A stretch of DNA of 64,000 bases from Streptomyces violaceoruber (GTDB lineage: Bacteria > Actinomycetota > Actinomycetes > Streptomycetales > Streptomycetaceae): assembly GCF_033406955.1 (NCBI RefSeq), contig NZ_CP137734.1, forward strand, positions 2,046,001-2,110,000, written 5' to 3'. Of the stretch, positions 17,653 through 27,100 are shown in pieces. Position 1 is the stretch's first letter. The number at the start of each line of letters is the position of its first letter. Position numbers and translations under genes: made by a program. The notes below the pieces were generated by a model. The model searched no databases. It was not told the DNA's origin and saw only the letters and a program-made list of their open reading frames with translations.

Positions 17653-18251
17653 CACTCCCCCTTTAGGGTCAGCTCGTGCGCCAGGATGGCCCGCCACTCG
17701 GTGAGGGGTAGCAGGCCCTCTTGCTTTTCTGACAGGACGATGCGCCACACGCGCTCGGACACGCTCTGCACCGCGATCGCGTCGATCTTCTTCCTGGCCT
17801 CGTCCTCGGAGACGTCACCGAAGATGCGTTGCCGGTGCCGGACGACAGCGGACTCGATCCTTTGCGGATCGTGCAGTTGCGACCAATTGTTCACGTTGAA
17901 CGGGGCCCAGGTGATCCACATGTAGTGATCGCCGAAGAGGTACTTCTCCTGGTGCGCGACGTAGCACTTGGCGAGGAACTCGACGAAGTGAGTGCCCTGG
18001 TCCGCCGGCCCCTGATAGTGCTTGACCTCCGCGCAGAACTGGTCGCCATGGTACGGGGCGCCCCGCATCGACCCGCCCAGGTCGAAGGAGAAGGTCTGTC
18101 CGCCCTCCGGCCAGGCGAGTGTCAGTTTCCTCGCCCAGGCGTCCGAGTCCGTGTTCGCGAAGGCCCCGCAGATCCGCATCGTGCCCTCGAGGTAGAGCTT
18201 GGCTCTCTTCGCTCCCGAGATTCCCTTTAAGTGGGCGTCCTCTCCTACCAC
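17649..18251 (-). CDS. Putative PD-(D/E)XK-type nuclease
   Basis: A 200-aa protein with FSFDLGG (Asp57) and, 18 residues later, FCAEVKHYQ (Glu75, Lys77), followed by a helix HFVEFLAKCYVAHQ. This D-(E)xK arrangement is the restriction-endonuclease fold signature. No named family is recognised. The start is uncertain: GTG at 18251 lacks a clear ribosome site, and an ATG at MRICGAF is a later option that still keeps the motif. It is the first gene of a coupled pair with the 483-aa protein. Confidence 0.6.
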   Translation of the reverse strand: MVGEDAHLKGISGAKRAKLYLEGTMRICGAFANTDSDAWARKLTLAWPEGGQTFSFDLGGSMRGAPYHGDQFCAEVKHYQGPADQGTHFVEFLAKCYVAHQEKYLFGDHYMWITWAPFNVNNWSQLHDPQRIESAVVRHRQRIFGDVSEDEARKKIDAIAVQSVSERVWRIVLSEKQEGLLPLTEWRAILAHELTLKGEW

Positions 18252-18435
18252 GGTGAGAGTCTAAGCGCCGCGGAGGGGCGGCGGCTGATGGCCGTACTAG
18301 CGAGCGGTCCCTGATTCAGAGCAGGGGAGTGCTGTGCAGACAACCTGGCGGTGCCGCGAAGGAGCGGAGCGGACCACAGGATCCACGCAGGCAGGGCGAC
18401 AGCCTCTGCTCAGGCGGCTCCTCCTCCCTGAGTCG

Positions 18436-18888
18436 TCAGGCGACAATCACACAGACGAGAAGGAGGGAGAGCCCGTACAGGGCTATAGCGAGGTGCAGCC
18501 CTACCCACAGGCGGTGAAGCCGAATGCGGTGCAGCCGGGGAAACTTGCGGTAGTGCGCCGCGCGTGCTCGGGCGAGCCCTTCATCGGACCCCAGCACGCC
18601 CCGGTCCGCCAGGTCTCGGGTCAACGCCCGTGCCTGGGTGAGGTGGTAGGAGGCCCGCTCGTAGTACTTGGCCACCGCCACAGCCCCGTAGACTCCAGTC
18701 GTCGCGACGAAGAGGCACAAAGGCATGACGTTCAGCGTGAACTTCTGCTGGACGATCAGACCGCTCAGGGCTGCCGTGACGATGAGCAGGAGGTTCGTCA
18801 ATGTGGAGCGCTGGGTCTCACACTGCCGCAGTTGCTCCCGGTGCTCCTTCCAATAGGCGCGTATCGCCTCTTCCGACGTCTCGGCCAT
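18436..18888 (-). CDS. Small three-helix membrane protein (SLATT-like layout)
   Basis: A 150-aa protein with a charged N-terminal helix, two membrane segments (TLTNLLLIVTAALSGLIV and LCLFVATTGVYGAVAVA), a cytoplasmic helical hairpin and a third membrane segment at the C-terminus (LAIALYGLSLLLVCVIVA). ATG at 18888 follows GGGGG. The two-helix-plus-linker layout recalls SLATT-type predicted effectors in nucleotide-signal defence systems, but no sequence signature proves it. It is divergent from the DUF4062 gene with 78 bp between starts. Confidence 0.6.
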   Translation of the reverse strand: MAETSEEAIRAYWKEHREQLRQCETQRSTLTNLLLIVTAALSGLIVQQKFTLNVMPLCLFVATTGVYGAVAVAKYYERASYHLTQARALTRDLADRGVLGSDEGLARARAAHYRKFPRLHRIRLHRLWVGLHLAIALYGLSLLLVCVIVA

Positions 18889-18966
18889 CAAACCCCCAGT
18901 TGAATGCCGGCACCAGCCACCCGGTTCGCCTCACAGCAGAACCCTCAGCAGTGGAGACACCGTAGC

Positions 18967-20091
18967 GTGAGGATCTTCATCAGCAGTGCCCGCAAGGGCC
19001 TGGAGGAGGAGCGTGACGCCCTTGACGGGCTGGTCCGCGCTCTCGGTCACACCCCGGTCCGGTTCGAGGACTTCTCAGCTCAGACCACGCCGAGCCGGGA
19101 AACCTGCCTGAAAGCTCTGTCGACCGCCGACGCGTGCCTCTTTCTCCTAGGCCCGAACTACGGCCACGTGTTCCCCGAGACAGGGCAGTCAGCAACCCAT
19201 GACGAGTGGGTAGCAGCCCAGCAAGCAGGTATGCCCCGCCTCGTCTATCGCAAGCTGGACGTGACCTTCGAGCCCAGTCAGCACGAGTTCGTACGCGTAG
19301 TGGAGGCGTACGCCACCGGCGTATTCCGCGACAGCTTCCGCACGGCCGCGGACCTGCTCCCTAAGGTCGCCGGGAAGATCCGGGAGCTGGAGTCGGGCCC
19401 GTCCCCCCTGGCCTTCGCCAAGCTGGCCCAGCCACCCGCCCTGCACTGGACCCTCGAGGAGGGTACAGGCGGCCTGCAGACCGCCGGCGTGACCACCCTT
19501 CTGGAACTGCACGTCCTACCACTGGACTCTGCTGGCTACTCGGCTAGGGAACTGGAGGCGCTCGGCCACTCGCTGCCGGGCCGTGTGCGCCTCACCGGTA
19601 TGGTCGAGGACGATGTCCCCCTCAGCTCTTCCCGATCGCAGGACCATATGGCCGTCTCCGTCCCGGCCAGCCGCCCCCGTTCGTGGGACACGCCCCGTCC
19701 GGGCCAGCTCGTAGAGGTCCGCCTGTACAAGACGGGCCAGCTCTCCACCCGGGCCCTGCTCCCCCAGGACAGTATGGGGCCGATCCTCGATCCCAATGCC
19801 CTGCCCAAGCAAATCGCCGAACTGCTCAAGTTCACCGGCTCGTTGAACATCATCAGGCAGGACCGCATCGTGGTGGCTGCTGGCGTGTCGGAGCCCGCTA
19901 TGACCAGCATCGATACCTTCGACCCACGTCAGTCACGGCGCACAGCCAGTCTGGCTGGCTTCGGCAGGTCATTCGCCCTGCGTACCGAGCCCGACGAGTC
20001 CGTCACCCTGGCGGCCCTGCAGGACGGAGCCGAGGAAGTCGCCGAACATCTCGCGCGGGCACTGATCGCGCACCACCCCTCCGCTGCCTGA
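18967..20091 (+). CDS. DUF4062-domain protein
   Basis: A 374-aa protein opening with VRIFISSARKGLEEERDALD and later ACLFLLGPNYGHVFPETG, the N-terminal DUF4062 domain. This has a TIR-like flavodoxin fold often placed before NTPase or signalling modules. The remaining 220 residues are unassigned and contain no P-loop. GTG at 18967 starts exactly at the domain, after GTGGAGA; an upstream ATG at 18904 adds 21 residues. Its divergent membrane partner suggests a sensor and membrane-effector pair (inference). Confidence 0.75.
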   Translation: MRIFISSARKGLEEERDALDGLVRALGHTPVRFEDFSAQTTPSRETCLKALSTADACLFLLGPNYGHVFPETGQSATHDEWVAAQQAGMPRLVYRKLDVTFEPSQHEFVRVVEAYATGVFRDSFRTAADLLPKVAGKIRELESGPSPLAFAKLAQPPALHWTLEEGTGGLQTAGVTTLLELHVLPLDSAGYSARELEALGHSLPGRVRLTGMVEDDVPLSSSRSQDHMAVSVPASRPRSWDTPRPGQLVEVRLYKTGQLSTRALLPQDSMGPILDPNALPKQIAELLKFTGSLNIIRQDRIVVAAGVSEPAMTSIDTFDPRQSRRTASLAGFGRSFALRTEPDESVTLAALQDGAEEVAEHLARALIAHHPSAA

Positions 20092-20481
20092 GGCCGCTTC
20101 GACAGCAAGCGGGCACGGCCGCCGCCTGCTCTCGTTTGACGCTTGACAAGGTCCGAACCGGCTTGGCGATCGACGCCCTCTTCTGCCAGCGACTGAAGCG
20201 GACGGTCGACCTACTGAGCACACCACCCTGACCGGACCGTCCAGACGAGTTCCACCGCGTGAATCATGTACCGGACGGAAGGGTACAGGTCGAACGCCAG
20301 TGTCACTTCGTGTCTCCGGGGCCGCACGGGCCAATCGCGCCCCAGCCTCGACACCGGTGCCCGAGTCGAAGGCGCGGACCGGCCTCCGTACCCGTCGCGC
20401 CTCTGTTGGCAGGGCATGATCAGGCGCGATAGCCTGCCGGGCTGCCTTGTTGCGGAAGGCGGCAGAAGGGAGGGGAGCCCC
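20092..20481 (+). other. Intergenic region upstream of methyltransferase operon
   Basis: 390 bp without a supported gene. It should hold the operon promoter, but I could not fix a -10/-35 pair or operator dyad. Confidence 0.4.
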
Positions 20482-21789
20482 ATGCCGAATCACAGGTCCG
20501 ACATCGCCGAGGTTCGTGCCGCGATGCGTGCCGTCGGCTACACGATTCTGCAGGTCGAACCGCGGCTTGAAAACTTGTCGAACCTTCGGCCGGATGTACT
20601 GGCGTGGGCGTCGAATGCCGACGGGGAACTCGTGCCGTGGGCGGTTGTCGAGTACAAGAACAAGAAGCTCCGGCAGCCCGAGCTCGTCCTTCCCTCCCTG
20701 GCGGGCAGCCGGGACCTGCTGGGTACGCTCGAGCACTACGCGGTGATCAATGGGCAGTGGTTCAAGGCCGACCGTGGTGTCCGTTCCTTGCAGCCGGTCG
20801 ACGGCCCGACTCCGCCCGAGCACGGCTCGCAAGGCTTGGTCACCGACCGGTCGCTGGCTACCTCCCTCCTGGTGCAACGTCTGTGGTTCGAGGCGGACCG
20901 TCTCCGCAACTCCGGGGTCTCAGCCGACCGGTACTTTCCTTCCGGGGACGTCCTGACGTCTTCCCGAAATGGGAGGCCGGGTATCGAACTGCCCGACGGT
21001 GGGTTCGTGCCGGTTCGGGCAGACGTACTCTGGCGCGCGAAGCGGGACGCGTTGACCGAGTTCGCCTCTCGTGGCAGACACCGAGAGTTCAGCTCACCCC
21101 GAGTGGTTGCCTCCGCCGTTTCGGCGCTGGTTGAGAAGCATCTAGCTGGCACCGTCTTGGATCCGTTCTGCGGAACCGGATCGTTCCTCTGGACGGCCTT
21201 GGACCGTGCTGCGGAGCAAGGCGTCGCGGCGAAGTTCATCGGCTACGAGTTCGACGCACAGCTCGCCGAACTCGCGGCAGGGATCGGTCGGGACGCGCCG
21301 AGGCACGTGGTGATCGAGAAGGGCGACTCCTTCCAGAGGGACCTCGCGGATGCCGACGTCGTAGTCACGGCGCCGCCTGTCGGTCTCTCCCTGGCCGACC
21401 GCCACCTTCTCCTGGACGGATCGACCACGTCCGACGGCAATGTCGCAGCGCTGGACAAGTGTGTGCGGGCGCTGAAGCCCGGAGGACGCGCTGTCCTGCA
21501 TATCGCTCACTCGTTCACCTTCGCGGACCGGTACGCGGCATACAGGATGTTCCTGGCCGAGAACTTCCACGTAGCCGCTCTTATCGGGCTTCCGGCAGGA
21601 GCGATCACGGGCACCGGTGTCCGTTCCGTTCTCGTCGTCATCGACCGCACTGAGCCCGCGGAGACGCTGGTCGCCCATCTCGGTGAGGACTGGGAGACGC
21701 AACTCGGCCCGGAAGGTCCCGGGCTGAATGCCGTCCTGGAGTTCGTCGACGCAGAAGACGACCGGCCACGTACCGCAGGACGGTCATGA
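20482..21789 (+). CDS. N6-adenine methyltransferase-like protein with N-terminal nuclease-type motif
   Basis: A 435-aa protein. A SAM-binding motif I is seen at residues 225-237 (VLDPFCGTGSFLW), as in type I restriction M subunits. The catalytic motif IV, normally NPPF/Y, reads TAPPVG at 296-301, so the key Asn/Asp is missing. The N-terminal 110 residues carry RPDV (Asp38) and VVEYKNKK (Glu57, Lys59), a PD-(D/E)XK-type pattern like HsdR N-termini. ATG at 20482 follows GGGAGGGGAG. It overlaps the next gene by ATGA. A modification or recognition role with the HsdS-like protein is likely. Whether it methylates is doubtful given motif IV. Confidence 0.8.
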   Translation: MPNHRSDIAEVRAAMRAVGYTILQVEPRLENLSNLRPDVLAWASNADGELVPWAVVEYKNKKLRQPELVLPSLAGSRDLLGTLEHYAVINGQWFKADRGVRSLQPVDGPTPPEHGSQGLVTDRSLATSLLVQRLWFEADRLRNSGVSADRYFPSGDVLTSSRNGRPGIELPDGGFVPVRADVLWRAKRDALTEFASRGRHREFSSPRVVASAVSALVEKHLAGTVLDPFCGTGSFLWTALDRAAEQGVAAKFIGYEFDAQLAELAAGIGRDAPRHVVIEKGDSFQRDLADADVVVTAPPVGLSLADRHLLLDGSTTSDGNVAALDKCVRALKPGGRAVLHIAHSFTFADRYAAYRMFLAENFHVAALIGLPAGAITGTGVRSVLVVIDRTEPAETLVAHLGEDWETQLGPEGPGLNAVLEFVDAEDDRPRTAGRS

Positions 21790-22955
21790 GCAGCTTCTTG
21801 ACAGTTGATCTGCGGGGCGAGGCCGACTGGGATCCAGGACGCCTGGTTGGTTCCACCTTCGCTTGGCCGACAGCGGCGTCGGTGGTCCCATTGCGTGAAC
21901 TCGTTACCAGTGTCCGGGCGGGGAGTGTCGCGACCGCTGGTTCCCCAGTCATCACGCCCGCCGGCCTGGTGGCGCGGACCGGGGCGATTCGGCGGCGGAG
22001 CACCAAGTACCAAGGCAAGGCATTCACCGTCGGAACGCGCGGCCTTCGGCGTGGTGATGTCCTGGTGCCGCCCTCGCCGTCCGGGCCGGCCATTCTTGTC
22101 GACGACCGGCTGAACGGTGCGCTCCTCTCATCCCGGTTCACGGCCCTCCGGCCTCTCGATCCGGTGTTTTCCCGGTGGATCTGGGCCGTGTTGAACTCGC
22201 GGGCGGGACAGGCTCGTCGGGCGTCGCTCGCCACAGGTACCACTATGGCGTCCGTGAAGACGCCGGATCTGCTGGAGATGGGCGTGCCCCTGCCGCCCCT
22301 TGTGGAGGTCCAGCGGCTCGACAGAGTGCTGGCTTCGATCGAGGCGGGAACGCATCGCGAGGAGGAGCCGTCGGAGTCGACGTGGTGGGTCACGGCTGAC
22401 CTTCGGCTCCGGGACGACTGGGGGATCATGCTCGCCACTCCTCGTCCCGAGCTCCTGGAGGACGGCGAACCGCTCGGTTCCTTCGTACGGGAGATGAAGC
22501 CGTCCCGCTCAACCCGCGGCTTCGAGGTGCCGACGGAACTGCCGGGCACGCTTCCGGTCGTGGACGTGAGTGTCCTGGGGGGCCGTCCGACCCGGCGATG
22601 GGCCGCGCCGCAGTCCACCACCGTCACCCTCATCGCCCCGGGCGACCTCCTGATCGCCCGCGTGGGCGAGTACTCGTACGCCACCATCGCGCAACGCCCG
22701 GCCGTCGCGGATCCGGGCATCTTCGTCCTCCGGCTGCATGACCAGTCACAAGGACCTGCGCTCGCGCACTTCCTAAACGGGCGCGAGGGGCAGACCAGGA
22801 GGCGCATGTTCTTGCGGGGCGTGACGGTTCCGTCCCTGCGGAGGACGGACATCGAGAGATTCCCGATCCCAGCAGAAGCCCTCGAGTTCGAAGGAGACGT
22901 CGAGCCGGACGTGGGGTTGGCGGATCAATTGGAGCAGGTCTTGTGGACGGTATGA
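21786..22955 (+). CDS. HsdS-like target-recognition protein
   Basis: A 389-aa protein with the two-repeat architecture of type I specificity subunits. Two target-recognition-like halves each end in a conserved region. The first conserved region contains TTMASVKTPDLLEMGVPLPP followed by LVEVQRLD, the characteristic S-subunit motif. The second half ends with VTVPSLRRTDIERFPIP. It is coupled by ATGA overlaps on both sides, so it should form a complex with the methyltransferase-like protein and direct it to a DNA sequence. Confidence 0.8.
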   Translation: MSSFLTVDLRGEADWDPGRLVGSTFAWPTAASVVPLRELVTSVRAGSVATAGSPVITPAGLVARTGAIRRRSTKYQGKAFTVGTRGLRRGDVLVPPSPSGPAILVDDRLNGALLSSRFTALRPLDPVFSRWIWAVLNSRAGQARRASLATGTTMASVKTPDLLEMGVPLPPLVEVQRLDRVLASIEAGTHREEEPSESTWWVTADLRLRDDWGIMLATPRPELLEDGEPLGSFVREMKPSRSTRGFEVPTELPGTLPVVDVSVLGGRPTRRWAAPQSTTVTLIAPGDLLIARVGEYSYATIAQRPAVADPGIFVLRLHDQSQGPALAHFLNGREGQTRRRMFLRGVTVPSLRRTDIERFPIPAEALEFEGDVEPDVGLADQLEQVLWTV

Positions 22956-23893
22956 GCTGCACGCTTTCGCCGCTCGTCTACGCCGAGCTGTACCGGTTGC
23001 TTGCCGCGGACAAGCAGCGGTACGACGACCTCGAAGAGCGGCTGAGCGAGATCGGGTACGCCCCCGCGTGGCTGAGTACCGCTGCCGACGCCTACGACGA
23101 GTACTGGGCGATGCAGCTGGAACTGGCCGGTGCGGAAGGCGTCGAGAACATCTCGGTCGAGAGTGTCGAGCATGCCCTCCTGGCTACCTGGGTGCTGGCC
23201 GGCCTTCGCAACACAGGCGACGACAACACGCTGAGTTCGGCGCTCAGGGCGAACGTCCATAGGCGTGCGGTCAGCGAGGTCCCCGATCTAAGAATGCCTC
23301 TGCCATCGGTCCTCAACCCGGTCATATACGGGTGGACTCTCGGCAAAGTCGTCAGTCTGAGTTCGACTGACGTACCAGTCGACCCCGTCGCTCCGGCGAG
23401 CATGCCTGACGACGATAACCTCGTCGCGGCGTACCTCGGGCTCGTCAACCACGTCCTCGCGCTGGAGGGCATGGCCGAGCCGTGGCCCGAGATGATGCAG
23501 ACGTCCACTTACTGGCGCGGTTACGGGATCGCAGAGGCACTGAAACCGGGGGCCGGGGATGGCGGCCGAGCGCTCCTGGAACTGCTAGCGGAATCGCGGC
23601 CCTTGCTCTCACAGCCAGTCTTCTCCCAGCTCAACAACCACTTCAGCCGCTTCGGGGCGCGCCGGAACGCCCTGTCACACATCACGGACGATGCGCGTCG
23701 TCCAGAACAGTTCGTAAAAGTCATCGAGGATACGCACGGCTGGGAGCACCTGCGGGTGACCCTCCGTGGCCTCACGCAGTTCGTCTGCCAGGAGGTCTCT
23801 CGCCTGCTGTACGAGGAAGACCCACCACCGGCTCTTCGGAACGATCCGTGGAGCTACCTCGTGCGGGAGATGCCTACGGAGTGGTGGGCTTAG
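22952..23893 (+). CDS. Unknown protein with a HEPN-like RxxxxH motif
   Basis: A 313-aa mainly helical protein with no named family. Near the C-terminus FSRFGARRNALSHI gives Arg238-N-A-L-S-His243, the Rx4H catalytic signature of HEPN ribonucleases, placed in a helix as expected. ATG at 22952 overlaps the S-like gene stop (ATGA), making this the third coupled gene of the operon. HEPN toxins typically cleave RNA when a phage is sensed, so it could be the killing arm. This is inference from one short motif. Confidence 0.6.
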   Translation: MSCTLSPLVYAELYRLLAADKQRYDDLEERLSEIGYAPAWLSTAADAYDEYWAMQLELAGAEGVENISVESVEHALLATWVLAGLRNTGDDNTLSSALRANVHRRAVSEVPDLRMPLPSVLNPVIYGWTLGKVVSLSSTDVPVDPVAPASMPDDDNLVAAYLGLVNHVLALEGMAEPWPEMMQTSTYWRGYGIAEALKPGAGDGGRALLELLAESRPLLSQPVFSQLNNHFSRFGARRNALSHITDDARRPEQFVKVIEDTHGWEHLRVTLRGLTQFVCQEVSRLLYEEDPPPALRNDPWSYLVREMPTEWWA

Positions 23894-24152
23894 GGGCGTG
23901 CTACGAGAGTACGGAAACTGAATGCCCACGGCGTCAGAGAGCTGGGCAGTCCGAAGGGCGAGGGCGGCTGGGACAGGCTGTCCGCCGGGCTCGCAACCAT
24001 CGCCCGTCAAAGCCTGCTCAACGGCACCACCTCCGATTCAAGGGCTGGGCGCCGACATGCCAAATCGCGAGCCGTCGCCGGGCTGCACACACGGCTCTTG
24101 GCGGATGTCATCGCCTCGGGCGCCACGTCTCGGATCGCCACGGCTGGCTGGC
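23894..24152. other. Gap between convergent genes
   Basis: 259 bp between the stop codons of the HEPN-like gene and the large ATPase gene. No gene and no clear hairpin terminator was seen. Confidence 0.4.
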
Positions 24153-27100
24153 CTATCTATCCTCCTCGAGTTGGTACACCCGGCTGTGCGCCCCTCTGAT
24201 ACCCGTGACCGTCACGCTGCTGCTCGGACGGCAAGTCAGCTGATGGAGCGGCTGCGGGATGATGCGTACGGAGACGGGACCGGTTCCGGCCTCCAGCCCC
24301 GAGACGATGACGAGGAAGAAATCGTCGCTCTCCGCTGCTCGCTGGAACTCCGCGGGCGTCAGCAGCACCGTGTCCGGCTCGGCGTCCTTATATGCCTTGA
24401 GTTCGTAGAATCGCGACAGTGCGTCCACCGCGTCGGCGCCGAGGCCGCGTTGGGCCCGCAGGTCGCGCAGCCAGTCGTCGTCGGTGGCGAGTGCCTTGCG
24501 TACCACGTCCAGCGCCACCTTTTCCTGCTCCGTACCCGTGTAGGGGCGCGGTGGCGTGTGCTGTTGAGGGATCGCCGATCCGGCGCGGGGCTGCGGCAGG
24601 CCGGACGTACCCGAGGTGTACCCGCTCGGCCGTGCGCTGGGCGCGCCCGCAGCCGAGGGCTTCGGCGGCGTGATGATGCCGCTCGGATCGACGAGTCGGA
24701 GCCTGCCGGGGTCGACGAGCCTCCTCGGTGGAGCGGCGGGGGGCACAGGCGGGGCTGCCGGCCCGGCGGGCGGTGGTGTGCTGGGAGCAGGCAGCAGGAT
24801 CACTGCCGTCGGTGGGGTACCGGGCATTGTGCTGGCCTCCGCTTTGAACGCGGCACGGCGTTGGTCCACCTCGCTTCCGAGTTCCCGGAGCCGTCGTTCG
24901 CGTTCGGCCTCCGCCGCTTCCCGGTCGCGCCGCACCTGGTCGTCGGCAAGGCTCAGTTGTACGGCCGTACGGCCCTTCTCGGCCTGGTCACACGCCGCTC
25001 CCCAGGCGAGGGCCACCTCGCGGCGGCTGCCCGGAAACCGGGCGGCGATCGACCGGCCCACCCCGGATGTACGTTTCAGAGCGGCAGTGTCACGTACGTA
25101 CAACGTGCCCGAGGACCAGTCGATCCCGGCGTCCACGGGCACGTGCACCGTCTCGCCCACGTCCGGAAGATCGAGGCAGCAGGCCAGGTGAGGGGCGATG
25201 CATACAGTCAGGTCAGCCAGCTGGTCCCACGAGCAGTCCAGGGACTGCGCAACGCTCGCGGCGTTGCGCTGCAGGTCCTCGCGGAGATGGGTGACGGCTG
25301 ACCGGACCAGCGCTGTGGCGTCCGGGTCCGCCGGGGCCGGGCCAGGGCTGTACACGGAGACATGCTCTGCGGCGAGCTCGCTCACGCGCAGGGCTCCGAT
25401 CAACGGTCGGAACTGCTCCAATTCGGCTCCCGGGCACCACACCGCACGTTCCCGGCCCAGCGCCTCGGCTACCACCGGGTCTTCGACGGCGTACACGGGC
25501 CGCTTGCTTCGCCAGCCCTGGGTCGTCCAAAGAGGGAGGCGTCCCAGGCGCTTGGCCGTCAACGCGCCGGGATGAGTACGGCCCAGAGCGGCGAGCATCT
25601 TCAGGGTCTCCAGGACGATGGACTGGGTCGTCCCGTCCGGCTCGTCCCGACCCTGCTTCCGGTCCCGCTGGGCCAGCTCCTTGATCACGGCCGTGGCGTC
25701 GTCCACAGTCGGCAGGCGCACTGCGAGCCGCTGCCAGAACTCCTCGCTGCCTGGAAACGTGGGAGCGAACGCACGGAGCGGACCGAAGAGCGGCGCTCCG
25801 CGCAGGCACTGGCTCGGCCGGCACCAGCCGGAGTCCGTGAGGACGAGGCCGCTCCCCTCGCCGAATGCCCGAAGGACCGAGCCCAGGGACATCTCCCCCG
25901 AGGCTCCCGCGCCACGGCCGAAGGCGCGCTCGGCCAGGGCTTGGTAGAGGATCAGCGCCGCGGGCACATCCCTGTCGCCGCCCTCTTCCTCCCGTCGGCG
26001 CAGGCGCTGCAGACATTCCACGAGGTCCTCGGTGCGGGCCTCCGCAGAAATGCCCAGGGCGCGCAGCACATCACTGCGTCTGCCGACCAGTTGCTGGATC
26101 TCGGGATGGAGGAATCGCTCGTCGTCCGCCCCGTACACCGCGACCGTGCCGGTGGTCCGCATGCGGAGTCGAGTCGGGGCGGAAGTTGCGCCGTTACCGG
26201 CGTCCAGCCATGGTGTGTCGCGCAACTGCCAGAGCCAGAAAGCTGCGGTCCTGCCCCGGTTCTGCCATGCGTAGTAGTCGTAGACAGCATCCACCTCGTC
26301 GTGGTCGGAAAAGCGGCTCCATGCCCGCCCGAGGACATGAAACAGCGCTGCCGCCCTGCGCCTGCGGAGCTGCGGGTCCTGCTCCGCCGCTATGCCAGAG
26401 GCGACGGCACGTAGGTCGGGGCTTTCGTAGTCGTCGAGCGTGAAGGTCGCTTCCAGAACGCGCAGGGCATCAGTGCGTGCTCGAGGTCCCGAGATAACTT
26501 CCGCCGGCACCCCCTTCGGGCTCTGCGTGAAGCGTTCCCGCGCCCCCGGGTGCCTGCGCAACCTGGGCGCGGTCTCCGCGCCCAGGAGCCTCAGGAACTT
26601 ACGGGCGCCCATCCCAGCGCCGCCGCGCTGCAGGACCTCGGCATACCGAGGCCGCAGCCACACCAACCCGGCCGTGCGACCGGCGGCAAAGGCGAAGCTC
26701 TCCTCGCGTTCCGAACTGTCCAGTCGGGCGGGTAGGTACGCCCGGGCGGGAGCAACGTCGATGTCTTCACGCTTTCCGGCCCGGTCGTAGCGATGCCCCT
26801 GCAGCCGGATTGCATGGCCCACGTCCCGCCCCAAGGTCTCACGCTCGTGGTCCGGCACACGTGCGAACCCGTCGCGCAGTTCGATGAGCTGGTCATCTGT
26901 CAGCCGCAGTGCATTCGGGCCGCCGCTCCCCGCCGCGCCGATGGCCGCGAGGCGCCGGATCACGGCCACCGCGTCCGCGTCGGTCAGTAGCGCCTCCCGC
27001 TTACGGAGCCATGTCCTCACCGACCGCGCCTCGTCGGTGTCGGCGAGGAATGCCGGATGGACTTCCCGGGAGAATCCGAGACTGGCGCCGAGGCCCCGCG

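Noticed and set aside
20482..22955. Ordinary type I restriction-modification system
   Set aside because: No HsdR helicase-nuclease is encoded nearby, and the methyltransferase lacks the normal motif IV.
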